DNA of 64,000 bases from Dermanyssus gallinae (taxonomy: Eukaryota > Arthropoda > Arachnida > Mesostigmata > Dermanyssidae): assembly GCA_003439945.1 (NCBI GenBank), contig QVRM01006012.1:62001-126000 (forward strand). Direction: 5' to 3'. The notes beneath the pieces are model-generated. The model was not told the DNA's origin. It saw nothing but the letters and a program-made list of their open reading frames with translations, and made no database searches. Shown here one piece after another: positions 11,169 through 20,900 of this stretch. Every line of letters starts with the position of its first letter. Positions within the stretch are counted from its first letter, which is position 1. Both the position numbers and the translations under genes were made by a program.

Positions 11169-11760
11169 CTATCGCTGGTCCTGCGGAAACGAGCGGATCC
11201 GGGATTCCCAGACCCCCTTTGAGATTGGTAGTTGGGACTGTTTTTGAGCGGAAGGCGCCAGCGATAGATTAAGAAGAGTTTCAAGGGCGTTTAGAGTTAA
11301 CTTGTTCAATGGACGCAGATCGTCCAACCGTCCTGTTAGATCGGCTCCGCGAAGAAGGTGGGTGACCCTCGTAGCTGAGAACGAGGATCGAAGTAAAAAG
11401 AGCGCGCGGTGAGCGCCGAGTGGCGCAAGGTTATCGGCGACGTCCTTCAGCTTGTTCCGCCATTTTTCAAGTGCGTGTGCGAGCCCTTCCGGCCGAAGGG
11501 GGACTCCCAGGAGCTCCAAATCATTGTCGTGGGTAACCTTACATCCCGGCAGTAAAGCTTGAAGCGTGCGAAGGTCCGGGGCCTGTGTAGTATCGCCTGT
11601 AACATATATCTCACATTTCTTGGGATTCAGCTCCAAACCCGAAGTCTCATGGAAATCAATCACGCGCCGAACGTCGTCAGCAACCATGCCTACATCGCCC
11701 GCCAGCACACCGTCATCCAGATACCAAATGTTTAGTGGGCTTTTAAGAGAGTCGACTAGC
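11169..11760 (-). pseudogene. RLE-type LINE, RT catalytic YLDD and thumb
   Basis: LNIWYLDDGVLAGD (YLDD at about 11723-11712) replaces the usual YADD. ELNPKKCEIYVTGD and LLGVPLRPEG are thumb boxes. The upstream QQGDPLxPLCF motif lies in another frame at about 11805-11775. The rest of the 179-codon frame is the helical C-terminal thumb. Confidence 0.75.
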
Positions 11761-11826
11761 TCTTTGATGCTCAGGCAAAACAGAGGGGGGCCAAAGGGTC
11801 ACCCTGTTGCAGCCCTGTAGCCGAAG

Positions 11827-12303
11827 CTATAAGATCATCTGGTAGGGCCAGGTAAGAAGCAGTACGGTACGCTTGATTACGGTTACGCTCGCAGCCGCCT
11901 TCAAAAGGTAATCCCGTCTTACGGTGTTGAATGCGTTCTTGAAATCAAGCTTTACAAGCACCCCAGGTAGCGTGCGTGAGTCGATGAAAGCTCGGGCGGC
12001 ATGTACCGCGGCCTCAGCCCCGGCTGGTACCGCAAAGCCAAGCTGGTGAGGACCCGTCGCCTCGCCAATCTTATCTCTGGTTCGATTACAGGCAATCATT
12101 GCGGCTAGCCTGCGTAAGGTGGAGGAGCAAGCAATCTGCCTCACTGATCCGTTTTTCTTCTGTAGGGCGAAAAGCCTGGCTCTAAATAATATAGGCAGCA
12201 GGTGTGATGGAGGAGCGCCCCACAGAAGTAAGTCAACGACTTTTGCCAGTGCTCCCGCCAGCCGACCGGCTGTGTCCCCCAGGGTCGGAGATAGTAAATC
12301 CAT
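11827..12303 (-). pseudogene. RLE-type LINE, RT fingers and first palm box
   Basis: Carries LFALQKKNGSVRQIACSSTLRRLAAM (RT finger), GPHQLGFAVPAGAEAAVHAAR, and VKLDFKNAFNTVRRDYLL, the first catalytic aspartate box. After this frame a frameshift precedes QQGDPL near 11800. Confidence 0.75.
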
Positions 12304-12325
12304 TAGCAGTCGCGGTCGTATAAAA

Positions 12326-12917
12326 TCAAGACCCCCCGGCGGAACTCTTTGAAAAACTCTTGACCGCGGCTACAACTTCTTCCCCTGACGTGGTGCAGGA
12401 AAGCGGGAAACTGGGGGGGACTGGCAAGTCTAGGTCTGGTAGGGCCAGAGGGTGTTTTTCGCGAAGGGCTGTCAGGTAATCCGTGCTGAAAGCCAGGACC
12501 TCCGACAAGCCGATCAGCCTGGCGGCGCCTGACACGTTGCCCTCGGTTAGCTTAAAAATGGTCTGGCGGACGCGATTATTCGTAAAAGTACGGTTTCGTG
12601 TGGGGACCGGGGTTGCGATCTCGGATAGGCGCAGTCCGTTAGAGAATTCGCGTAGATTATGGCGGATTATAACAGATAGTGATTGGGTGTTAGTGCGAGT
12701 GGGGGGAAGACTGAGAACCACTGGCGCAAACGAGAAAAGCGCACACCATTTCTCGTCGTTGTTGTCGGCTGTGACCCCCAAGAGGACGTTTGCCAGGGCC
12801 TCTGCCACCTGCTTCCGTACTTTTTTGGGACAATCCTTAAGAGTCTTAACTTCTTTGCTGCGCCCTGGATATCTCTGATAATGCGGGCGGGTTGCCGTGT
12901 GTTGTCGTCGATTCACG
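12326..12917 (-). pseudogene. RLE-type LINE, N-terminal region
   Basis: Frame with KTLKDCPKKVRKQVAEALA, LTEGNVSGAARLIG, and LPDLDLPVPPSFPL before FSKSSAGGS, which is the usual hinge (SAGLDG) before RT motif 0. No zinc finger remains upstream. The open frame extends into the Tc3-like transposase (to 12958), an accident of insertion. Confidence 0.65.
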
Positions 12918-13061
12918 AAGTTCACGAAGTTGTTCACTACTTGGCGAGAACGCCTCAATCAACAAGAAATTTCCCGATTAGAGAGGCCGACATCCTATAA
13001 GCCTTAATTTGGGTCTTTTCGTCACTCGTGAGACGTCGACCCAGGCCCATCGTTTCAGCAC
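12918..13061 (-). pseudogene. Tc3-like transposase, N-terminal DNA-binding part
   Basis: Minus-strand residues GRRLTSDEKTQIKAYRM and RRSRQVVNNFVNF match the first helix-turn-helix of Tc3-type transposases (usual L-S-x-E-E-x-x-Q and R-S-x-x-V-V-N-N-F boxes). A premature stop lies between them. The frame runs straight into the nested LINE at 12917, giving a chimeric open frame (12958-12326). Confidence 0.75.
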
Positions 13062-13089
13062 AGAAAAAGTTCTGGTAGGAGGTCTGCTT

Positions 13090-13365
13090 TCGTTTCCGTC
13101 GAGCCGTGAAATGAGCCCAAACGTCGTTATTCCATTCAATTCACTCGCTAAGACATGCATCTTGGTGGTGACTTGATGATTCTTTCGCGGTGTAGCTGTG
13201 CCAAATGTCGAAATCTCGTGTTCCAAGGTAACCCGATATCCCAAATGTCGATAGAAGTACACGCTGTTACTCTGTGAGCATATATTACTATGATCTTTAC
13301 ACAATCGGTTACATTAAATGCGTGAAATGTGGCAAAAATGGGTGACCCTATATTTTTTTGATGGA

Positions 13366-13368
<3 letters not shown>
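13090..13368. repeat. Tc3-like right terminal inverted repeat
   Basis: Reverse complement starts CAGTCCATCAAAAAAATATA and stays similar to the left end for over 200 bp. It is followed by a long (TA)n tract at 13369-13404. Confidence 0.8.
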
Positions 13369-13404
<36 letters not shown>

Positions 13405-13405
<1 letters not shown>

Positions 13406-13560
13406 CCAAGCAAGATGGCTTAGTGGCAAAGCCTTGCCTTGCATTCGCCACTCTTAAATTGGTTTGCATGGTTTCCAATTTAGACAAGGTAAATGCCGGA
13501 GTGGAGAGATTAAAGTTAGCCATGTTATGAAAAACCCAAACACGGGCAATTGCCTTACGG
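13405..13560 (+). repeat. Interspersed repeat with a Pol III A-box-like start (possible SINE)
   Basis: Follows the (TA)n tract. TGGCTTAGTGG at about 13413 fits an internal Pol III A box, but the downstream B box is poor. The block around GTTTCCAATTTAGACAAGGT recurs in reverse orientation at about 16005-16050, so it belongs to a dispersed repeat. A tRNA origin is possible but unproven. Confidence 0.4.
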
Positions 13561-13604
13561 AAAATATTTACAAAAAAAAAATATTATATATATATATATA
13601 CGTT

Positions 13605-13758
13605 TCTACTCCCGTGGTTGGAATTTCTAAAGAGCTCGTTCTTCTAGGCGGTAGTGACAAGAGAAGGCCAGCGAACAAAGCAGATGTCGGGAGCGAGCAG
13701 AAACAGTCGGCCAGCGCCGTTCAACATATGACGATGCATAGGCCTGGAATTATATTTA

Positions 13759-13794
<36 letters not shown>

Positions 13795-13912
13795 CTTTAC
13801 ACACATAAATTCAATTTTAATATTTGTTCATTATTAAATTTCAATTTCATAATGTTTAAGTTCTCGTAAACGAAATATGCAAAATGTGAAAAAGCACTAG
13901 CATTATCTATCC
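13605..13912. repeat. Repeat X, copy 1, middle part
   Basis: Matches 40235-40567 (shared blocks AGAGAAGGCCAGC, GGCCAGCGCCGT, CAACATATGACG, TAAGTTCTCGTAAACGAAAT). The match breaks at 13912 exactly where LINE-A copy 2 begins and resumes at 15411. Confidence 0.8.
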
Positions 13913-15410
13913 AACGCTTGTCTTCGCCACGGCCGCATCCCCTCGAACTGGAGCAACGCTCTGCTGTCGGTGATACCGAAAGGGAAGGGGAATCCCAAAC
14001 TCCCATGGAGGAGCATCGCAAATAAAAGCTATTGATACAGGCTGCTCTCCGCAATCCTGACCACACGGCTGTCAGCGTTCTTAGAGGATCGCGGGGTAAT
14101 TCCGGAAGAGCAGTATGGCTTCCGAGGTGGGCGGTCTGCGTTAGATGCGTGCAGCTTCCTGATCGATGACCCTCAGCGAGTACTTCAATGCCGAGGCGCC
14201 TTCATGTACGCCGTCTACGTGGACTTCCGCTCAGCGTTCGACTCGGCACCAAGAGACAAGATCATCGCTAAGCTGGCCGAGGTAGGTGTGCCCTCCAACA
14301 TTCTGCATTTGCTGGCCGCTATTCTTCAGGAGAACCCCATCTCCATCGACGACGGCGTGGCCGAACTTGATCCCTTCCTGCAGACGACGGGCTTCGCACA
14401 GGGCGACAACCTGAGCCCTCTGTTGTTCTCAGTGCTGCTGGCCGACCTCCCTCGCCAGCTAGAGGGCACCCGCAATATGGTGCAGGTCCTGATGTACGCT
14501 GACGACGTAGTGCTCTTCAGCACGTCAAGGTTCCATCTGCAGCAGTCCCTGGCAAACCTCGCGACCTACGTGCAGGGCTTAGGTCTCGAGATCAACCTGT
14601 CCAAGACCGAGGCTAAAGTTCCGCAAGGGAGGTCGGGTAGCTGGCAACGACACTCTGCGGCTTGCCTCGACGGAGCTCAAGTATGTCAAGTATCTCGGCA
14701 TCGTCATCCCCTCCAACGGCCGTTCATTCACATAGCACATCACGGATCAGGTGAGGAACGCGCTAGTGGCATCTGTTGGTATACAGAAGCCGCAGTTGCT
14801 TTCCCTGAAGACTACTCTCGGCCTCTTCGACCCCAAACTCGCCCCCGTCGCCTCTTAAGGCATTCAGGTTATCTGGAGACAGCTCTCGCGGCAGCAACTT
14901 GACATGCTGGACCGCGTAAAACCGGCTTACCTCAAGCGTGTAATGAGCCTGCACTCCTCAAGCAAGAACTGCCTTGTGTATCTGCTGGCGGACACTCCGC
15001 TGTTCATAGGGGATCTGAAGAGACGCTTCAACCTGCCACAAACTCCCGCCTTCAAGGAATTCATCTGCATGTTGGAGGACAAGATGGCAAGCATCGACCC
15101 GGACATCTTTGACACGGCTGCCATGCGAGATAGCACCTGGAAGGACCTAGGCCGCACAAACCGCCACTTAGTGACTCGTTTCGCGGTACACGGGTTCCAC
15201 CACGTCCTGTGCGGGACACATGGCTTCCGCAACCCTCATCCATCATGTACATGTACTCGGTGCGGGGCTTTTTGCCCAAAGTATCACGGGGCAATCTGCC
15301 CACGTGTAATCTCTTTAAGGAGCCTCTCGCAGTGATATTGTTTTGATTATACCACTTGACCATTGACTATGTACCTAACAAAAGTTATTTTAATAAATGG
15401 ATGAATATGG
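13913..15410 (+). mobile_element. LINE-A, copy 2, inserted in repeat X
   Basis: A 1.5-kb 5'-truncated LINE on the + strand, flanked by TTATCTATCC(A) at 13903-13912 and 15411-15420. The uninterrupted sequence of this site exists in the repeat X copy at about 40561, confirming the junctions. It encodes RT from the finger region to the C-terminal C-x-C-x2-C...YH-x3-C finger and ends with AATAAATGGATGAATATGG. Frameshifts near 14620 and 14880 inactivate it. Confidence 0.9.
14070..15335 (+). pseudogene. LINE-A copy 2 reverse transcriptase
   Basis: From about 14070 the frame gives LLSAILTTRLSAFLED, EEQYGFRGGRSALDA, then after a small frame change YAVYVDFRSAFDSAPRD (first catalytic box), QTTGFAQGDNLSPLLF and VLMYADDVVLFSTSR (catalytic YADD intact, about 14491-14505). 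A deletion at about 14617 shifts the thumb (KTEA | LKFRKGG). The frame 14904-15335 carries LDRVKPAYLKRVMSLHSSSK and the terminal finger CTCTRCGAFCPKYHGAIC. Apart from the frameshifts the domains are in order and well preserved. Confidence 0.8.
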
Positions 15411-15594
15411 TTATCTATCCACATTTTAACATGCCTCACTTCATGCAAAACTAACAATTGATATCGCCAGAAGTTCTCTCGATCGTACGCATGATAACTT
15501 TCTTCAACTAGTTTTCTAGTCTAGTCATCTAGACTATATAGAGGTAACTTTTTAAAATGCGAGATGCACACCGGGCGTCGTTGTTAAAGCCACG
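15411..15594. repeat. Repeat X, copy 1, right part
   Basis: Matches 40561-40738 (CACATTTTAACATG, CTAGACTATATAGAGGTAAC, CACCGGGCGTCGTTGTTAAA). The repeat ends at AGCCACG in both copies. Confidence 0.8.
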
Positions 15595-16391
15595 GTAATC
15601 AATTTATAATAGTGACAATGTACAGTTGTAACAGTAGAAACCGTACCGCAGACTCGACCGAGGACCTTGTAGAGAAACTTTGTTCTCGAGAGTTTCCAGT
15701 AGTCAACCAATCCTACTCACCGCGGATCTCAACTACCGCCTGGATATTTCGCCTCTAAAAACATCTGTGCTCATCGAGGTTTACCATCAGCATGGTCTCT
15801 AAATATGTTTTGTCTGGTAGACATCATCAGGTAGACACAACAGAATATGAAATGAAGACCTGGAATCTCGTTTTTATCTGTTAGCTCTTATAAACATAAG
15901 GTAACCTTTCTTGCTTCTAATATTTATATCCATTGACTTTATTTATTCTGGATGGTCATACATTATTTTCTTTTCGTGTTTATCATGATCGATTAAACTT
16001 TGTGTCGGTATTTACCTTGTCTAAATTGGAAACTATGAATACCAATATAAAGCAGTCAGTTTGGGACTTAAATCTACTATACGCCTTTCGCCTGTTTATC
16101 ATTTTTGTGAGCCCAAAAAGTTACGTGTTTTTCGTTTACCCTCACCGTAATAGCTAGTACTTTAGAATAACGAAGCTGTGGTAGATTGTCGGATTGGCAA
16201 TATTATGGACCAAATATCATACAATATATGCAGTGAGCGAAATAGACATGAGACTTTTGTCTAAGCAAACGTGTTGACCTTTTACCTATAACAACCCTGG
16301 TCTAAACTACCCCGCAAGCTCTTCTAAACGTATAGCCCCGCTAAGTGTTAAGGGAAAGTCTGGCGTAAGGCTATGCACGTTATACAACCAA

Positions 16392-16472
16392 TGCCGGCCA
16401 TAGAATACCAGCCTACACCGCCTAGACAGAACGGCGGGTATTCTCGTACTGAGTTTCGTATAACGGCCGGCA
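16392..16472. repeat. Imperfect inverted repeat (hairpin)
   Basis: Outer arms TGCCGGCC / GGCCGGCA and inner arms AGAATACCAGCC / GGCGGGTATTCT are nested around a 19-nt loop. The function is unknown. Confidence 0.5.
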
Positions 16473-16894
16473 TCATACCGGTTGAGTATTGTAGACGGCC
16501 AATCCAAGCGAAGCCGCCAACTCACTAGCATTCTTATACGAAACAAGTAAAACAGTGTAGCTTTCGACCGGTTTTCGAGCGGCATTCAGCATATCTGTTG
16601 TGTCAGCACATACATACAAGGTGCTTCAGAGACAAATAAATAAACATAGGAACGATAGTTCTAACACGATCCTCTTCGCTGATGCACTACACAGTAGACG
16701 TACGTCCGTGTGTTATCGCCCTTCCTCCTCGCATTGTATTAGGTGAGTCAGCAGGTATCTAGATTTGTTTTACTTTAAAAACAATTTAAAGGATGAAAAA
16801 GATTTTTCAAAAAATATTTTCCATAATTAGCCACATAACTGCGCCAGGCTATAAATTACCATGGTAAGGAATTCTGAATTACGTCTGGGCGCAA

Positions 16895-16993
16895 ATGTCG
16901 TGTCAAAGAAATAAATAAATGTTGCGCCAAAGTTAAACCAATTCTGGTGTATGCTAGACATATACCAGAATTGACTTGATTTTGACACGACAT
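16895..16993. repeat. Two-tier inverted repeat
   Basis: Outer arms ATGTCGTGTCAAA (16895-16907) and its perfect reverse complement (16981-16993). Inner arms CAATTCTGGTGTATG (16939-16953) and CATATACCAGAATTG (16959-16973) pair at 14 of 15 positions with a 5-nt loop. Could be a small non-autonomous transposon remnant or a structured RNA. Confidence 0.6.
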
Positions 16994-17759
16994 ATGACAG
17001 TTGTTGTGCGACACAACCCACAGTCGGAGTGCACCCGCGATCATAGATAGACCAGGGAGGGGCCACTACACGAGTCCTACGATTGGGGCTGATACGGGTT
17101 AAATTCCAACAAATACGTTTTCTAAAGTGGCTAGACCCTGATCGATATAGAGAACGTCACCGCTGCAAAGAGAAGCAGCGGCCATGTGAAAATCCTCTTG
17201 CTGTACAGGTCATTTATTAATAATGTTTATTAAGCCAATCGGCAACAAGCACCCGACTGATACCACAGTTGGGCATTAATCAGTTGGACTGCACGTCAGT
17301 AGCAATCACCATAGTCATCTACTTGTACTAATACTCAAGCCTACAGTCATTGAGTGGACCACCAGCAATATGACAATAGAAGTTCGTCGCCATATTTTCA
17401 AAATCGTATGCCCTGTCCCTCTATGAACCGGTCATTACAACCGAGGTACTATCGAACGTTTATGCACCTTTCTAACTTTCTATTTGTAAGGAAGGTGCCA
17501 ACAAAAGGTTCAATTTGCTCACATACAGTGCAACTATGCTAGAAAGACTACCTACCGGCATTCACTCGTAGTCCCATATTTCACGCGTTGTCCTTCGCAA
17601 ATCTCTGCTACAGTTTCGCGCATGTGGTCTGCCTCGAGCGCAATAGACTTTATAGAGCGGGGATCATCCAGGAGAAACGCGAAATTGCCACCCGTAGCGA
17701 AGTATTTTTGCTGTCCATTTTACGTAGTTAATTCCCGCTCAACCTGCTAGCCAAAACAC

Positions 17760-17794
17760 TATAAATTGGTAGGCCACAGCTATCAAGTCATTCG
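17760..17794 (+). promoter_or_regulatory. Predicted core promoter of the CD36-like gene (TATA box and initiator)
   Basis: TATAAAT at 17760-17766 is followed by an arthropod-style initiator TCATT with its A at 17790, so the TATA box lies at about -30 to -24, the standard spacing. This predicts a 5' UTR of about 106 nt before the ATG at 17896. No transcript evidence is available. Confidence 0.5.
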
Positions 17795-17895
17795 TTGTTG
17801 GTGCGTGTCGTGCCAGCGTGTGTTCTGTAGTTAAGTTTGACTTGACTAGTGGTATAGATTATTTGCGGGTGTAAACGACGTGCTTTGTGTTCGTC

Positions 17896-17917
17896 ATGAA
17901 GCACTATATTTTTATCG
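17896..17917 (+). CDS. CD36-like exon 1 (coding part)
   Basis: ATG followed by seven codons (MKHYIFI) and one base, then GTAAGT. Joined to exon 2 it gives GCG (Ala) and continues into the first membrane helix. Chosen as start because it is the only upstream ATG whose phase fits exon 2 and it sits 106 nt below a TATA/initiator pair. Confidence 0.75.
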
Positions 17918-20900
17918 GTAAGTGAATTCATTGATTTCGAATACACCGCTTCGAGATAGAAGGAACAACGGCGGCTTGAAATTGTAGATCTCTTACACCG
18001 TGGTACCCTGGGCGGTGAACTACTCACTTAGGGACGGCCAGTCTAGTATTGTGTCCAAATACTGAATCTGCCCTCCCTTAAGCAGCATAACATACATTTA
18101 CCTTCTATCACCTTCTCTACTGGCGCGAAGTCCGTGATTTCTTTAATGGATTTTTAAGGTTAAAGTCTAGCATGTCGCCAGGCTTTCTCTACTGTCTAAA
18201 GGCAGACATGGTTATGGCAAACAAGGTCCAAATATCTGTAGTTAAGTGGCGTCCAAGCGCACTTTGACTGAACGGGTCTTTAATTACATTCTCCAGTGCT
18301 CAACAAACTAAACACCAGAAATTGAGAGCTGTTTTTCATAGTGTTCGAAGCAAGTGCTTTGTTTGTTGATGCGAGCGAGGAAGAGCTTTATGAGCTAGTG
18401 AAGCAACCCTAAGCCGACCCGGCCGAAGATGCGGCGTAAAATACTCTATGAATGTTTGATTTCGGAGTGAAAGGTTTAAGTACGTAGTGCGTGATTATTG
18501 TTACTTGGAATGTTCAATGACCACCTTTCACGAAGAGTGCGAATTGGTTTTACCCCGGCCAGCACTCGTCCTGAAAGCTTTATCTTTAATGTTGCGATCA
18601 ACATATTTAATCGGTAGGGGCACGCTTACTTGTCAGGTCGCCGCTGTAAGCATACATACTCTAAGCTGATAATAATTGTTCAGCGATCTTCTTTTTCAGC
18701 GTTAGGATGCCTAACGTTTGGTGTGGCAATGGCTCTGTGGGCCATTGCTACGCTGCAACTGAAACGCTTTTCACCTCCAGCGTTTAAAGAAGGCTCTTGG
18801 TTAGCCAACTTGTTCACTCGTCCGCCAACGCCGTCATACCAATACCTTTACGTATTTAACTTTAGCAATTATGGCGAGTGGAGGGCTGGAAACGAGTCAA
18901 AGCTAAACTTGACTGAGCTCGGACCGTATGTATTCAGGTTAGTCTGCCATCTAAGGCTAATCCCCCAATGCCTGCCATCCCACTAATCGCCCAAAAAATC
19001 TTACTTTGTCTTGCAAGCGTGCAATCGCTTTATTAAATTTATACATTTTTATGTATAAATCTTTATAATTTATACATAAAAATGTATAAATTATAAACGG
19101 TTGTACTACGTTATTTTTCGGCAATGATATATCAGTTGGTTTGTCTTTTCTTTTCGGATTGTCCCTTTAACGTCCACGGGTTTGTTTTCGCGTTGCTTCG
19201 TAAGTGGTTTGTCTCTGTTTTTATTTAACTCTTAACCGAAGAGAAATAGTGTACTCGGTTAGTGCAACAGAGTTGGAAATGGTGCATTGGTTGCTAAACG
19301 TAGGTGGGCGTAATTACCTCAAAGCTTGTTTTAATATGTTTAATAATAGTTGTTACTTAAACTGAAACTGTAGAATCTTTTTCTTCAATTTTACAAATGT
19401 GTATATTATTTTGTTACCAGCATACTCGTATAAAAACCAAAATACTAGTTTCCCAAGGCAGAAGTTTACCGACTATTCAACGAGCTCACTTATTTTTAGG
19501 ATAAACACTACCAGACTCATAAGTTGGTCCAATAATAACGTCTCGTTCGGGCAAAAGCTGAGCATACACTTTGACCCATCAAAATCAACCGGAACGCTAG
19601 AGGATCGGATCATGACAGTAAATTACCCGAGCATGTTTCCGAACCTCGGGGTAAACCCTCGAAGCGAAAACTTGACCACTCTTATACAAGTCACCGTTGG
19701 CGAGTACTTCTACAGTGGGTAAGTACATTAATTGACTCTTGTCAAAGCTGTAAGTATATTCATTGAATTAAATGATAAGCGCTGCTACAATTATGTTTAG
19801 TTCTTACTTCCTTCTGTCTAGACCGTATGGAATACGTTTTGATCCTTAAGAGGTCCCTACGGCCTTTTAAAAAAATATCTGGACGTTGTTTCAAGTCTAG
19901 CGGACTTCAGTGAGATTGTATCTGTTATCAAATTACTCGGTTTAGTTTGTTAATATTGGTATTTTTCTGGGCAGGCTTTTTCGCCAGATTAATTTTAAGG
20001 TACAATCATATAGTAAGCTTTTCGTCTAACCTACTTCCAAAGCAAAGAGGACACATGCATAGCTATTTGTAAGTTGTTCTTGTTAAATGAAGCTGGTTGC
20101 TGCCAGTAGTTTAATTAAGTTGAGGTTTTTTGTAAGACTCTATTATTTGCTTTTGACTAGTTCTTTGAGAATCTTTTACTTCGCCATAGCTACATAGATG
20201 CATATATACAATAAAAAATAATACTTCAGCTTTTTTCAAGAATCTTCTACTTGGCCATAGCTACATAATTACATATTTACGTAAAAATAGATTATTCAGC
20301 ATTTCTTCAAAAGACAAGGCAAGGAGGACACATGCATATTTACTTGTTAGTTGTCCTTTTAAAATCAAGCTGATCACTGCCAGTGGCTTAATTAAGTTGA
20401 GGCGTTTTCTAAGACTCTTTTTGTCTTTATGAGAATCTTCTACTTGGCCATAGCTACATAGATACATATATACATGAAAAAAAAATATATTTGCACACCC
20501 TTTAGCAGGGGGGCTTTATTCGAACACATCAATTTGCTTGTACGTAGTTCGCGTTCCTGGTTTCTTTCCGGGCAACAGCTTTAGCATGTATGTTGATCCC
20601 GGCTCTTGTGTTCGTCAAAATAGAATCAAAGAATATGTTCGCTCGATCTGGGAATTTACAGATAGAGATGAACGTAGCCCTATCAATATCATCTAGAACA
20701 GCACCAATATCATCACATTTTATATCACAAGTCCTCATATTGCAACGAAAAGCAACACGTTTTAAAAACTTCTTGTGCAGTTTCGTTATCAAATTTCTGT
20801 CACGTTTCAATCCTAGATTCTATACTGGAGAGGCATATACAATCACAGGTAGGACATATTGCTTGTAAAGTTTGACATACAGAATAGGGTCTTTCAAGAC

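Larger units (their letters stand above)
10110..12917 (-). mobile_element. LINE with YLDD reverse transcriptase and C-terminal restriction-like endonuclease, nested in the Tc3-like transposase
   Basis: About 2.8 kb on the minus strand flanked by a 13-bp duplication (AAGTTCACGAAGT at 10097-10109 and 12918-12930). In order: N-terminal linker, RT fingers and palm, YLDD box, thumb, C-x-C-G...H finger and a PD-(D/E)XK-like endonuclease. The order RT, zinc finger, restriction-like endonuclease is that of R2/R4/NeSL/CRE-type LINEs, though I cannot assign the clade. The 3' UTR (10238-10110) has a 45-bp duplication and AATAAA. No N-terminal zinc fingers are seen, so it is probably 5'-truncated. Confidence 0.85.
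9092..13368 (-). mobile_element. Tc3-like DNA transposon containing a nested LINE
   Basis: Inverted terminal sequences start CAGTCC at 9092 and, on the other strand, at 13368. They stay similar for over 200 bp (both contain CGACATTTGGCACAGCTAC) and are flanked by TA dinucleotides, the Tc1/mariner target. Transposase pieces lie at both ends on the minus strand: the N-terminal helix-turn-helix part at about 13061-12918 and the catalytic part at 10109-9400. Removing the LINE at 10110-12917 leaves about 1.46 kb, normal for Tc3-like elements. Stops and frameshifts show it is inactive. Confidence 0.88.
15595..17755. other. Upstream region of the CD36-like gene, no gene recognised
   Basis: No coding exon is supported. 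It holds a reverse fragment of the 13.4-kb repeat (about 16005-16050) and two hairpin-forming inverted repeats (16392-16472 and 16895-16993). A minus frame at 16585-16307 overlaps the first hairpin and has no recognised motif. Confidence 0.5.

Noticed and set aside
13405..13480. tRNA gene
   Set aside because: An A-box match is present, but there is no acceptable B box or cloverleaf, and part of it is a dispersed repeat.
16307..16585. 92-codon minus frame
   Set aside because: It overlaps an inverted repeat, has no family motif and no splice context. Probably chance.
19399..19499. Extending CD36-like exon 3 upstream along the open frame
   Set aside because: Using the acceptor at 19420 breaks the phase with exon 2. 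The TTATTTTTAG acceptor at 19499 restores GPYVFR followed by the expected family sequence.
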